NCBI RefSeq assembly: GCF_002761755.1
Contig: NZ_PEOG01000005.1
Coordinates: forward strand, 120,535-184,534
Direction of reading: 5' to 3'
Source: Roseateles chitinivorans
GTDB lineage: Bacteria; Pseudomonadota; Gammaproteobacteria; Burkholderiales; Burkholderiaceae_C
Length of the DNA stretch: 64,000 nt
The position numbers and the translations under genes were made by a program. Below are positions 9,262 to 18,567 of this stretch, one piece after another. The first letter of the stretch is position 1; each line of letters opens with the position of its first letter. Below the pieces are notes generated by a model. That model was not told the DNA's origin and searched no databases. It saw only the letters and a list, made by a program, of their open reading frames with translations.

Positions 9262-10474
9262 CGCTCGGGCGGGGCGTCGACGATGCGAGTCGATCGGTGA
9301 TCGTGTCCACCATAGGTTGCAACATAGCTTCCCAGCTGTGATGCGACTCCACGTAGGCTCGCGCCGCCCGAGCCATCGCACCGGCTGCAACCCGGTCCTC
9401 GAGCAGATCAAGCACGCGCGCCGCGTAAGCGGCGGGATCGTCGGCGACCGCGATTTCGACACCGTCCTTCGCGTGAAAGCCTTCGAGGCCGATCGACGTG
9501 GAGACGGTGGGAAGGCCAAGCGCCATGTATTCGAGCACCTTGTTCTGCACCCCCGCCCCCAGGCGCATCGGGCAGACTCCGATGGCCCCGCCGTGCGCGG
9601 CGACTGCCACACTGTCGACCTGACCGGTGACGACGACTCCGTCGGCGCGCTCCAGTTGCGCACGTTCGTTCGGACCGATGCGACCGATGACGCGCAGGCG
9701 GACCTCGGGGCGCTGTCGGCGGACCAGCGGCAGGATCTCCAACGCCATGTATTGCACCGCGTCGAGGTTCTGTAGTGTGGTCATGTTCCCGATGAACACC
9801 AGATCTCCGGGGGTGTTCGAGAATGAAAAGGGCAGGCCGGACAGATCGACCCCGTTGGAGGCTACGGTGGCCCGCGCCAGCCGCGCCGGATCGTTGCCGA
9901 ACAGGAATTCGCGATCCACCGAGGAGACAAGGAAGGAATGGTCGAAGTCGTCCACAACGGCTCGTTCATAGGCTTCCAAGCGTTCGCTTTCGATGCGGTA
10001 GACCTGGGAGCGCAGGTCTCGCGCATTTCGTCGCTCGCGTCCGACGCGAGCGTAGTTCAGCGAGATTGCATCGGTCATCTCAAGAAACTTGGGCGCCGGC
10101 AGGTCACGAATCGCGTCGCCGGTACGGATCAGATGGGCCAGGATCCCGTCGTGCTCGGGCATCAAGGCCCGGATACGCCGTCGAAATTCGGACGACCGGT
10201 AATAGGCGTTCTGCAGCGGCGTTTGCGTGGGCAGGGCCAACAGGCTGTTGAACCGGGACCGCCACTTGGGTAGGTAAACGCGCTCAATGCGCTCGAAGAC
10301 ACCATCCATCGGGAGCCTCGAAGTCATTTCCGCCTTGCTGTCGCACAAGCTGAGCAGGGTAAGTCGGAAGTGCGCGGAGAGCACCTTGCAGATGAAGTAG
10401 ATGCGCAGCCGGTCACCGCCGATGACCGGGTAAGGGTAGCGAGGGGTGAGGATGAGCAAGCGGGGGCGCAACAT
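9245..10474 (-). CDS. Glycosyltransferase family 4
   Basis: A 409-residue GT-B enzyme. The N-terminal MLRPRLLILTPRYPYPVIGG is the acceptor-side Rossmann start typical of GT4 enzymes; the donor half shows FIGNMTTLQNLDAVQYM and IGVCPMRLGAGVQNKVLEYMALG, the latter being the C-terminal nucleotide-sugar region. It is the last gene of the long minus-strand operon. Its ATG follows the stop of the upstream gene directly (TGAATG), so translation is likely coupled. The donor sugar is not evident. Confidence 0.9.
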   Translation of the reverse strand: MLRPRLLILTPRYPYPVIGGDRLRIYFICKVLSAHFRLTLLSLCDSKAEMTSRLPMDGVFERIERVYLPKWRSRFNSLLALPTQTPLQNAYYRSSEFRRRIRALMPEHDGILAHLIRTGDAIRDLPAPKFLEMTDAISLNYARVGRERRNARDLRSQVYRIESERLEAYERAVVDDFDHSFLVSSVDREFLFGNDPARLARATVASNGVDLSGLPFSFSNTPGDLVFIGNMTTLQNLDAVQYMALEILPLVRRQRPEVRLRVIGRIGPNERAQLERADGVVVTGQVDSVAVAAHGGAIGVCPMRLGAGVQNKVLEYMALGLPTVSTSIGLEGFHAKDGVEIAVADDPAAYAARVLDLLEDRVAAGAMARAARAYVESHHSWEAMLQPMVDTITDRLASSTPRPSVTAAS

Positions 10475-11491
10475 TCAGGAGCCTGTCTTCAACCATTGAC
10501 GAACATTCTCGGCCAGCAGCCTGTCTTCGGCTGGTTCCTGCGGCGGCAGCGCCGATCGATCGAGGTGCTCGAGAACAGTGACTGCGTCCTCGAAGCTCTT
10601 GCGGTCGCCGTAGAGTTGGACCGTGTGGTCCTTCTGGTCGCGGAATGGTGGAATGTTGGTGGCAATCGTGTACTTGGCGCAGCACTTGGCTTCCGCGATG
10701 GAGCGCCCGTAACCCTCGTTGCGCGAGTGGACCCAGACCCAGCGAGACCGCATGTAGGCCTCGACAACCTCTGTGTCGGTCAGCCGGGGCAGCACCCTGA
10801 TCAGCGTCGGATCGATTTCGGGATGCTCCGCGAGCCAACGCTGGGTAATGCTCGCATCACCGGCCAGACCCAGTAGCGACACAGGAATGCGGCGCTGCGC
10901 CAGGGTCGACGCATACAGGTCGAGCGCGCCGCGCAGGTCCTTGTTCTGTCCGATGCCCGTGCAGAGTAGGACCTCGTCGCCTTGAGGGAAGGCCAAGCCG
11001 CGGATTGTGGCCCGGAAGGTCCAGAAGCCGTTGGGCAGAACCAATCGCCGTGATCTAGTAAACGCCTTCAGCTTGACGGCCACCCGGTAGGTGGCGGTGG
11101 AGACGCAGGCGACATCGCGGCCCAGGGCTGCATGCACCCACTGGGTCAGCCGGACATATCGCGCCACCAAGCTCTTGTCGGCTTTGCGGTTGGGGATGAA
11201 GTCGTGGACGATCAACAGTGCCCCGGGATGCAAGCTGCCCAGAACCGACGCGGTGTTGTAGGGGTAGACGGACTTCGAATGGAAGAGGGACAGCACGGGC
11301 ATCAGCAACTGCTCGTACAACATGAACAGGACGTTCTGCACCGACTTCGGAACGCCGTGTGCCCACACCGGACAGCACAGTTCGACGACATGATGTCCTT
11401 CCATCTCCAGCGCCTCGCGCAGGTTCCTGCAGTAGATGGGGATTCCTCGCTCCATGACGCCGGAGAAGAAATTGAAGATCAGAATTCGCAT
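10475..11491 (-). CDS. Glycosyltransferase, GT-B fold
   Basis: A 338-residue protein starting MRILIFNFFSGVMERGIPIY. A C-terminal GT4-like region is visible as LPRLTDTEVVEAYMRSR and VHSRNEGYGRSIAEAKCC, in which the acidic residues around EGYGRSIAEA match the E-x7-E type motif. It lies 45 bases downstream of the polymerase gene and directly abuts the terminal glycosyltransferase. It probably adds one residue of the repeat unit; the linkage is unknown. Codon use is less GC-biased than in the housekeeping part of the window. Confidence 0.82.
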   Translation of the reverse strand: MRILIFNFFSGVMERGIPIYCRNLREALEMEGHHVVELCCPVWAHGVPKSVQNVLFMLYEQLLMPVLSLFHSKSVYPYNTASVLGSLHPGALLIVHDFIPNRKADKSLVARYVRLTQWVHAALGRDVACVSTATYRVAVKLKAFTRSRRLVLPNGFWTFRATIRGLAFPQGDEVLLCTGIGQNKDLRGALDLYASTLAQRRIPVSLLGLAGDASITQRWLAEHPEIDPTLIRVLPRLTDTEVVEAYMRSRWVWVHSRNEGYGRSIAEAKCCAKYTIATNIPPFRDQKDHTVQLYGDRKSFEDAVTVLEHLDRSALPPQEPAEDRLLAENVRQWLKTGS

Positions 11492-11536
11492 CGGTTTCGG
11501 GATCTTGGTCCTGTAAGACGGCGGCGTGACGTTGAT

Positions 11537-12898
11537 TCAATGCGGCAGCGAAGGGCGTGCCGGATCCCTCCTGGAGATTCGCTGCACCAGCAGGCCGATC
11601 AAGAGGATGTACGGAAGGCTCTTGAGGATGAACACTAGCGGCTGCACCAACTCCGCGCGCAGGGTGTAGAGGAAGGCCGGAGCCAGTGCACAGAGGATGG
11701 ACAGGCTGATGACGGTCTTACGGCTTTCGAGCAGCCGCAACGCGCCATACAGCACCAGCAAGTAGAGGGCCGCAGCGAACGGCCAGAGGGGCCCACTCAT
11801 CAGCAACACCTCGAAGATCAGCGAGGAACTGACGCTTGTCAGAGGATTCGGATTGCCAGTGAGGCAGTAGTTGAACTCGCCCGACAGTTGCGCACCGCTG
11901 CCGACTCCGATGAGCGTCCAGAACTGCGAGAACACCAGCGAGCCGTCCAGGCTTTTCAGGCACTGCGGCTGCGCGGCGACCGAGAGCAGTCCGTTCACGA
12001 TGGAGGCCAGCGAGTCGAGCACGATCAGCAGGTACTCCGACAAAGGAATCTCGAACCCCTCGCGGATGAAGGACACCATGGAGAGTGCGAGGAAGGCCAC
12101 CACGAGCCAGATCGGAGACGAGATCCTCTGAAACAGCCTCGCCGCCTTGTTGCGTTCGAACAGGGAAAGGATGTAGATGGCGGCGAGGACGCCAAAGAAG
12201 CCCTTGTTGCGGATTCCGATCACGATGTCGGAAACGATCAGGATCAGACACGCTAGCTGCATAAGCGGCCGATTGCGGAAGAGCGCGATGCCGATAATGC
12301 CGGTCAGCAGGCTTCCGCCGCTCAGGACCCGGATCCACGTGGGTACGGCACTAAGCAGCGCCTCACCATCGACCCAGATGGCCAGATGGCCGTACTCGCT
12401 TGCGCTCAGTACGCCAAAGTAGGCGCGAAGCTTGTAGGCTTGGGCAAGGGACACGGCGGCGAAGACGAAGACGAACGCTCTGTTGGGCTCGAATGTGAAA
12501 GGCCTCGTCTCCTTCTCCCTGTCATAGGTTTCGCAATGACTGAGAACCGTGAGCAGGTTGCCGATGCTCAGCAGTCCAAGCAGGAAATCGATCTGCGGGG
12601 CGTCATTGAGCGGATTGCTGAGCACCCACGCGACGCAGGGAATTCCAAAGAGCAGTCCGTAGCTGATGGCCATCAACAGGAAAAAACCGAAGCTCAGTCT
12701 GCGTCGTGCATACAGGTGAACGAAGCCCACGACATACCCTGCTGAAACCAGGCGGATCGCGATAGCGGTTTCTCCCACCGCAGCCAACGCGTAGCCGAGG
12801 CCGGTCAGGGCGGCGAGAGCGCAGAACCAGACAAGGATGTCGGTGCCGGTCGGCAAGACAGGCGGTGAGGGCAGCTTTATTGCATCAGAAGTCGACAC
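11537..12898 (-). CDS. wzy: O-antigen/oligosaccharide repeat-unit polymerase (Wzy-like)
   Basis: A 453-residue, highly hydrophobic protein with about ten predicted helices and a larger hydrophilic loop around residues 290-340 (FSQFWTLIGVGSGAQLSG), the usual Wzy layout. Wzy joins undecaprenyl-linked repeat units in the periplasm. I chose the GTG at 12898 because a strong GGGAGGA ribosome-binding site lies five bases upstream; the ATG at 12925 would overlap the preceding gene and has no such site. Wzy proteins vary too much for motif proof, so the call rests on topology, length and position between wzx and the glycosyltransferases. Confidence 0.8.
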   Translation of the reverse strand: MSTSDAIKLPSPPVLPTGTDILVWFCALAALTGLGYALAAVGETAIAIRLVSAGYVVGFVHLYARRRLSFGFFLLMAISYGLLFGIPCVAWVLSNPLNDAPQIDFLLGLLSIGNLLTVLSHCETYDREKETRPFTFEPNRAFVFVFAAVSLAQAYKLRAYFGVLSASEYGHLAIWVDGEALLSAVPTWIRVLSGGSLLTGIIGIALFRNRPLMQLACLILIVSDIVIGIRNKGFFGVLAAIYILSLFERNKAARLFQRISSPIWLVVAFLALSMVSFIREGFEIPLSEYLLIVLDSLASIVNGLLSVAAQPQCLKSLDGSLVFSQFWTLIGVGSGAQLSGEFNYCLTGNPNPLTSVSSSLIFEVLLMSGPLWPFAAALYLLVLYGALRLLESRKTVISLSILCALAPAFLYTLRAELVQPLVFILKSLPYILLIGLLVQRISRRDPARPSLPH

Positions 12899-12914
12899 GC
12901 GATCCTCCCGCGGG

Positions 12915-14096
12915 TTACACGCCAAACTTCTTGCTCAAGAATCGCCAGATCAGCATGGGCACTGCGTAGCGCAACCCGTTCACGCGAAGCGGACTCGATT
13001 GCAGCAAGGCCTTGGCGGTCACATCAACGACGTTCTTCGGCGAGAACGGCTGGATTCGCTTGAGCGATGCAGCCTCGACCTCCCGGTATTGCTCCGGCGA
13101 CACGGCCAGCAACTGCGCGATCAGCGTGCTGATCGACTTTCGCGGATAGGGCAGATGCGGCTCGAAGAAGCTGGTTCCCGGAATCTCGTGGAGGAAGCCG
13201 TAAGTCTCCGCCGCCGTGGCGTATTCGATCGCGGCGATGCTGGGAACGCCACAGGCTGCGGCCTCCATCACCGCCGTACCGGAGCCGACGAAGACGAGCG
13301 CGTCGCTCACCGCTTCTTTGAATCGGGGGTAGTCAAGCGGTCCGTGGAGCACGACGACCTCCGACAGGCCTTGCTGCGCGATGACTGCGCGCAGGCGGGT
13401 CTCGTCGGGCCCATCGCCGTAGATGTGGTACGTGACCGGATGCCCCTGTGCTCGCAGTGACTTGACGACCTCCAGCATTGTGAAGTTGTAGGTCTTGAAG
13501 TCGCATAGCCGACCGACGGAGACGATCTTGTGCCTGTCCACCTGTGCCCGCGTGGGAGGAAGGTACTTGTCGATATCGACCATCAACGGAACGACGGGCG
13601 CCTGTGGGAATGCGCGGCCAAGCAGGCGTTCGTGGTGGGCCTTTGCAGCGTCGTTGCCGAACACCTTGTTCTGGTCGGGGAGGCCGTCCCGGAAGATCTG
13701 GCGAATCGCTTGATGGTGCCGGAATCCCGCCTCGACCGGGGCACAGAACAATTCCGTCTGATAGACCCCTGCCAGGAGGTGCGCCCTCCGGTATACGAAC
13801 TGCTGCAGCAATGCCCCGAGGATCAGCGCGTAGTTGATCGTCACGAAGATGTAGTCGAAATCGGCGCCCAGTCGGCGACGCATCCGCGATGGTATCGGGG
13901 TGGCGACGTCCGAAAGAAAGACCACGGTGGCGTGCTGTTGCAACTCGGTGAGGAGCACCGGGTCGTAGGCCTTCCTCAGCAGCAGTACCGTCGCATCGAA
14001 TCCCTTCGCCTTGAGCTCCCGTATGAGCCGGAGCAACAGGGTCTCCACGCCGCCCATCTCGAAATAGAGGTTGATGAACAGAATGCGCTTATTCAT
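12915..14096 (-). CDS. Glycosyltransferase family 4
   Basis: A 393-residue GT-B enzyme. It begins MNKRILFINLYFEMGGVETL, the GGVE glycine pair being a common GT4 acceptor-side feature. The C-terminal domain shows VSVGRLCDFKTYNF, IYGDGPDETRLRAVI and GSGTAVMEAAACGVPSIA with the conserved glutamate. The ATG at 14096 overlaps the stop of the flippase gene by eight bases (ATGAATAA), so the longer upstream open frame is not used. It probably transfers one residue of the repeat unit. Confidence 0.9.
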   Translation of the reverse strand: MNKRILFINLYFEMGGVETLLLRLIRELKAKGFDATVLLLRKAYDPVLLTELQQHATVVFLSDVATPIPSRMRRRLGADFDYIFVTINYALILGALLQQFVYRRAHLLAGVYQTELFCAPVEAGFRHHQAIRQIFRDGLPDQNKVFGNDAAKAHHERLLGRAFPQAPVVPLMVDIDKYLPPTRAQVDRHKIVSVGRLCDFKTYNFTMLEVVKSLRAQGHPVTYHIYGDGPDETRLRAVIAQQGLSEVVVLHGPLDYPRFKEAVSDALVFVGSGTAVMEAAACGVPSIAAIEYATAAETYGFLHEIPGTSFFEPHLPYPRKSISTLIAQLLAVSPEQYREVEAASLKRIQPFSPKNVVDVTAKALLQSSPLRVNGLRYAVPMLIWRFLSKKFGV

Positions 14097-15345
14097 GGGG
14101 CAGACGTCGCCATGCGCTGTAGAAGAGGGCGCAGAGCACGGTGAAGTAGAGGAAGTAGCAGGCGGCATAGCCGATGGATGCTCCGAGGGCCTGATGGCGA
14201 GACGACAGGATCCATGCCAGCACGAAGAACAAGGTCGCCTGCGCTATGTCGCCCAGGACGCTCCACCGTAGCCAAGCGTTGGCAACCACGACGTAGCCCA
14301 TGATGAAACTGCCGATCTTGAAGAAGTCCCCAATCAACTGGTAGGTCAGCAGTTCTCGCGCCGGCAGGAACTTGTCCGAGAACAATAACGAAATCAATGG
14401 CGCCCCGAACAGCCAGATGACTGCGATGCAGGTGGCGACCAGGGGAAGCAAGCGCTTCATTGCGTCCAGCATGTAACGCAACTGCTGTCGGCCGGGACCC
14501 AGTTCCGAAAGCCTGGGCATGTAGTAACCGGCAAGCACCATGTTCACGAACAGCAGATAAGCATCAGAAAGCCGGATCGTTGCCTGCCAATAGCCCACCT
14601 GCGTCCAGCCCGCTTGGTTCGCCAGATGGCTGCGTAGCAGCATCTGGGCGACAGGCATCGTCGTCGCGGACGCAGCTAGCATTAGCGAGAAGCGGAAGAG
14701 GTGGCGGGCGTCTGGCTTGTTGATTCTGAAACTTCGTCGAAGGATCTCCGGGTACTTCCTCCTGGTGATCCATAGCGAGATCAGCACTGGCAGGGCCGGC
14801 AGCGCCGCCAGACCGATGAGCATGCCGGTGTCGCCCCAAAGATAGATCAGGGGTGCTAGTGCCAGCAGACCCAGCAGCGTGCCGGTAGTATTGACGACGT
14901 TTGATGAGACGACGTCCTTGTAGCCGCCCATCACGGCCAAGGCGAAGGTGTTGAAGGCGATCCCCAACTGCGCAAAGCTCAGGATATAGACGATGTATGC
15001 ATAACCTGGCTTCTTGAAGATCCACAGCGCAAGCGGTTGTGCCGCCGCGAGCCCGATGATCAGCAGGACGATGGAAGCGATCAGGGCGTAGCCACGCGCC
15101 GTCGAGAGGAACTCCAGCAGACGTGCGGGCGTCTCCTTGTACTCCGCCACATACTTGACGACGCCCGTCGCAATGCCACCTCCAGCCAGCAGCACCAGGA
15201 TCGTCGTGAGGGACATGAACTGACCCATAAGACCTAGGCCGGTGGGACCAAGCAAGGTCGCGATGATCTTGATCAGCAGCAGGCCGAACAGCAGCTTGAT
15301 GCCTGCACCGATCGCGGAAACGGCACTGGCTTTCAGGAGTGACAT
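14089..15345 (-). CDS. wzx: O-antigen flippase, WzxE-like
   Basis: A 418-residue polytopic protein with about twelve helices. Its N-terminus (MSLLKASAVSAIGAGIKLL and LGPTGLGLMGQF) is the hallmark of the WzxE branch of the MATE/PST flippases, which moves undecaprenyl-pyrophosphate-linked repeat units to the periplasmic face. In enterobacteria WzxE works with WecE and WecD products in enterobacterial common antigen, and both partners are encoded just upstream here. The downstream glycosyltransferase start overlaps its stop. Confidence 0.92.
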   Translation of the reverse strand: MSLLKASAVSAIGAGIKLLFGLLLIKIIATLLGPTGLGLMGQFMSLTTILVLLAGGGIATGVVKYVAEYKETPARLLEFLSTARGYALIASIVLLIIGLAAAQPLALWIFKKPGYAYIVYILSFAQLGIAFNTFALAVMGGYKDVVSSNVVNTTGTLLGLLALAPLIYLWGDTGMLIGLAALPALPVLISLWITRRKYPEILRRSFRINKPDARHLFRFSLMLAASATTMPVAQMLLRSHLANQAGWTQVGYWQATIRLSDAYLLFVNMVLAGYYMPRLSELGPGRQQLRYMLDAMKRLLPLVATCIAVIWLFGAPLISLLFSDKFLPARELLTYQLIGDFFKIGSFIMGYVVVANAWLRWSVLGDIAQATLFFVLAWILSSRHQALGASIGYAACYFLYFTVLCALFYSAWRRLPHE

Positions 15346-15390
15346 AGCGCTCGCGCCCGCAGGCGCTTTCGAAGACCGTGGTGTCGCTGA

Positions 15391-16527
15391 TCAGGACGTG
15401 GCCAGATGGGCCAGCACTGCGCCGCACACGCGGTCGACATCGGCATCGTTCAGCTCGTAGAACATCGGCAGTCGCAAGAGGCAGTTGGAAAAGCGGTCGC
15501 TGTGGGGAAGTGGGCGGCCGTCGTGCTTCTCCTGGAAATACGGACTGTCGTGCAGCGAGAGGTAATGGAACACGGCATGAATGCCTTTGGCCTTCAGTGC
15601 CGCAATCAGCGCAGTGCGTTGTTCCAAGTCGCGACACACCAGATAGAACATGTGTGCGTTGTTGGTGGCGTAGTCCGGTATCGTAGGGAGCGCGATGCCG
15701 TACTCCGGCAGCGCCGAGGCCAACTGATCCCAGTAGCGTTGCCAGATCGCCCGACGCCGCTGCTGAATGGTGTCCAGGTTCTCGAGCTGTGCGAACAGGT
15801 AGGCCGAGATGATGTCCGACGGCAGGAAGGAAGAGCCGACGTCCACCCAGCCATACTTGTCGACTTCGCCGCGGAAGAACGCGCTGCGGTTCGTTCCTTT
15901 TTCGCGGATGATCTCCGCACGGCCGCCATAGGCGGGGTCATTGATGGCCAGAAGGCCTCCTTCACCCGCGATGACGTTCTTGGTCTCGTGGAACGAGAAC
16001 GCAGCCAGCGCACCAAGGCTGCCCAGAGGCCGGCCCTTGTAGAACGCATCGATGGCCTGCGCGGCGTCCTCGATTACCGTCACGCCGTGCCGGCGTGCGA
16101 TCTCGTCGATGCGGTCCATGTCGCAGGCGACCCCGGCGTAGTGCACCACCACGATGGCACGCGTGCGAGGCGTGATCAGCGCCTCCAGCTGACCAGCATC
16201 GATGTTCGGGTTGTCGGCCTCACTATCCGCGAAAACCAGCTTCGCTCCACGCAGGACGAAGGCGTTGGCGCTTGAAACGAAGGTGAACGACGGGACGATG
16301 ACTTCGTCACCTTCCTTGATGTCAAGCAGCAGCGCGCACATCTCCAGTGCGTCCGTGCAAGATGTGGTCATCAACGCCTTCGAGAAACCATAGCGCTCCT
16401 CGAAGAACGAATGGCACTTCTTCGTGAACAACCCGTCGCCGGAAATCTTGCCGGAGGCCACCGCCTGGGCGATGTACACCAACTCGCGTCCATGGAGATA
16501 GGGCTTGTTGAAGGGGATCGTTGTCAT
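15391..16527 (-). CDS. wecE: dTDP-4-amino-4,6-dideoxygalactose transaminase (WecE/RffA-like)
   Basis: A 378-residue PLP aminotransferase. The start MTTIPFNKPYLHGRELVYI, the early LMTTSCTDALEMCALLL and VIVPSFTFVSSANAF segments, and PLP lysine K183 in FSFHETKNVIAGEGG are typical of WecE, which aminates dTDP-4-keto-6-deoxyglucose to dTDP-Fuc4N. The ATG at 16527 lies one base after the stop of the GNAT gene. No rmlA or rmlB (makers of the dTDP-keto sugar) is in the window. Assignment is strong for family and moderate for the exact sugar. Confidence 0.92.
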   Translation of the reverse strand: MTTIPFNKPYLHGRELVYIAQAVASGKISGDGLFTKKCHSFFEERYGFSKALMTTSCTDALEMCALLLDIKEGDEVIVPSFTFVSSANAFVLRGAKLVFADSEADNPNIDAGQLEALITPRTRAIVVVHYAGVACDMDRIDEIARRHGVTVIEDAAQAIDAFYKGRPLGSLGALAAFSFHETKNVIAGEGGLLAINDPAYGGRAEIIREKGTNRSAFFRGEVDKYGWVDVGSSFLPSDIISAYLFAQLENLDTIQQRRRAIWQRYWDQLASALPEYGIALPTIPDYATNNAHMFYLVCRDLEQRTALIAALKAKGIHAVFHYLSLHDSPYFQEKHDGRPLPHSDRFSNCLLRLPMFYELNDADVDRVCGAVLAHLATS

Positions 16528-16528
16528 A

Positions 16529-17293
16529 TCAGTAGCGCTTGTGAAAGCCGAGAAGAAGCGCCTCGAACTGGAAATCGAAGCGGCGGTAGAGATTGAGGAT
16601 CGGCACATTGGCGGCTGAGATCAGCGTGTGTGCCTCACGGATGCCTTGCAGTCGGTTGAGCCGTAGAGCCTCCGCCCACAGCGGCACCCCCAGCAGCGCG
16701 TGGCTGCGCTTGACGCCGGTCAATACAAGGTCTGCGACGGTGTCCATTGTGCGCTGCACATGCAGGCCGATCACTTCGCCCTTGAGGCGATAGGTCAAGA
16801 CCTCGTGGCGCTGAGCAACCAAGTCGAGCAGCCAAAGCCGATAGCGTTGCGACGCGTCCTCGCGCGATACCCATGGATCCTCATGAATACGGCCATGCAG
16901 GAAATCCTCTGCCAGGATGTCCTGCAGCGCGGGATAGTCCTCCTCGCGCGCGGGCTCAAGTACCGGTCCGAGACGGATCAGGCGGTCGAAGGCCTCTGTC
17001 GATTGGATACGCGTGTGGCGGATCCGATAGCTGGCTTCGGCGAAATAGAAGCCGCTCTGATGCAGCGTCCGCTTTTCCTGCGTCGACGGCGTGAAGCGGC
17101 CATAGGCGAAGCGCACGCCTTCCTCGGCCGCCCAGGCGTCGAAGCGAGCGAGCAGCGACGTGACCGCCGTGTCGTCCGCGCCCGCCGCCACGTCCAGGCG
17201 CGTGATCTCTGCGCACGGATGGCCGAAGACGCGCTCGTCCCAGGGCGTGCGACGACATTCGAGCGTGGTGGTGTCAATGGTGAAGCAAGGCAT
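16529..17293 (-). CDS. GNAT acyltransferase, WecD/RffC-like
   Basis: A 254-residue protein with the two-part layout of WecD: an N-terminal half (RRTPWDERVFGHPCAEI) and a GNAT half ending VPLWAEALRLNRLQG, AHTLISAANVPILNLYRRFDF. WecD acetylates the 4-amino group of dTDP-Fuc4N using acetyl-CoA. Its place directly before wecE supports a sugar N-acyltransferase. Because five acyl-activation genes lie just upstream in the operon, the acyl donor could be something other than acetyl-CoA (inference). Confidence 0.85.
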   Translation of the reverse strand: MPCFTIDTTTLECRRTPWDERVFGHPCAEITRLDVAAGADDTAVTSLLARFDAWAAEEGVRFAYGRFTPSTQEKRTLHQSGFYFAEASYRIRHTRIQSTEAFDRLIRLGPVLEPAREEDYPALQDILAEDFLHGRIHEDPWVSREDASQRYRLWLLDLVAQRHEVLTYRLKGEVIGLHVQRTMDTVADLVLTGVKRSHALLGVPLWAEALRLNRLQGIREAHTLISAANVPILNLYRRFDFQFEALLLGFHKRY

Positions 17294-17322
17294 GGCGGCT
17301 CTCTGTCGATCCGACGGATCAG

Positions 17323-18567
17323 TCAGCTGGTCGGCAGCAACACGTTCCGACTGAAGGTGGTGATCAAGTCCTGGCCATCCCAGACCGGAGCGAACGACAG
17401 GGCTTCGCCGAATTTGGCAAAGCGGTCGACCGCCCGCGGTGGCAGGACCAGCGCGAGGTCGACCAGTTCCTCACGCGTGAAACCATAGACCGCGAGCGTC
17501 TGCTCCTTGTCCGACAGCTGCGGTGCCAGTTCAACGAGGCGAGGGAACCGCGTTTCGAGAAACAGGCCGTTACCGCAATGCAACGCCTTGGCGGACTCGT
17601 CCAGCACGGCCTCCAGGCGCAGGCGCATTGGATGAGCGCTGCGGAATTCTCCCGACATGGCGGGCCGCGCCAGTTCTGCGGCGGCATATTCGAAGCTCGC
17701 GGCCACCCGGGCCATGTTCATGGCTTCCGAGTTCTCGGGTTGCCGACGAGCCAACTCGACGTGCAGGGCCGACCAGAAACGTTCGGCGGCAGTGTCGATG
17801 GTCGATTCATCGCCGATCCAGGCCACTAGTCGTGGCGACGAACAGGCCTGCTGCGCGAACCAGAACGCGTCGTTGTAGAACGCCGCAGCCATTTGACGAA
17901 GTGAGGCGTCGTCGGCCTCCAGCACCGCCGAGGCGCGAATCGCGCAGGCGGAAAAGCGGTCCGGAAAGCAGACTTCGATGGCCGTCGGTCGAAGCGGGAT
18001 GGTGCGCAGCGCCCGTACCGTCGCATCGCCGCCCCAGACGACGCGGATGAGGCAGGACTCGGAGATGGTCCGCGTCAACTGCTCGTCATGAGGGTAGGTT
18101 AATAGCACGATGCGCGCGCGCACCGGCGCCCCCACGTCCTCGGCCAGCGTCTGAGCCAGAGCGTCAACCAGGAAGTCCAGCGGCGCACTCGACTTCTGCG
18201 AGACGCGCACCAGGTTCACGTTGCCCGAGAGCAGCGACAGTAGCCACGAATACATGAACACGGAGTCCACGTTGCTCGGTGCCAAATGGAAGGCCAGCCC
18301 GCGACCGAGCTTTAGCTGTTCCGGACTTTCGAGTACGTACCTGCTGATCAGCGTCTGCAGATTGGCTCCACGGAACCAGTGACCCAGCGCCGCAAGCTCA
18401 GGATGTCGACGGATGCCTGCTGAGGTCAATAGTTTCTGCGAGAAGCGGCGCACAAAGGCCACGGCCCGTTCGTCGAATGGACGCCAGGCCGGCTGCGACC
18501 GTAACACCGAGAGCACTTGTGCGATGGGAGCGCCGTCCGAGGCGCCAAGGATGTATCGGATGTTCAT
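17323..18567 (-). CDS. Acyl-CoA reductase, LuxC-like
   Basis: A 414-residue protein of the LuxC/aldehyde-dehydrogenase-like reductase family. Visible family features are LAFHLAPSNVDSVFMYSWL, LLSGNVNLVRVSQKS and RVVWGGDATVRALRTIPL, plus the region ending WFAQQACSSPRLVAWIGD, where C-SSPRL fits the catalytic-cysteine area of LuxC. In bioluminescence LuxC reduces an activated fatty acyl group to aldehyde. Here it is coupled by a four-base overlap to the LuxE-like gene and lies in a polysaccharide operon with no luciferase genes, so it likely reduces another acyl thioester. The product is unknown. Confidence 0.88.
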   Translation of the reverse strand: MNIRYILGASDGAPIAQVLSVLRSQPAWRPFDERAVAFVRRFSQKLLTSAGIRRHPELAALGHWFRGANLQTLISRYVLESPEQLKLGRGLAFHLAPSNVDSVFMYSWLLSLLSGNVNLVRVSQKSSAPLDFLVDALAQTLAEDVGAPVRARIVLLTYPHDEQLTRTISESCLIRVVWGGDATVRALRTIPLRPTAIEVCFPDRFSACAIRASAVLEADDASLRQMAAAFYNDAFWFAQQACSSPRLVAWIGDESTIDTAAERFWSALHVELARRQPENSEAMNMARVAASFEYAAAELARPAMSGEFRSAHPMRLRLEAVLDESAKALHCGNGLFLETRFPRLVELAPQLSDKEQTLAVYGFTREELVDLALVLPPRAVDRFAKFGEALSFAPVWDGQDLITTFSRNVLLPTS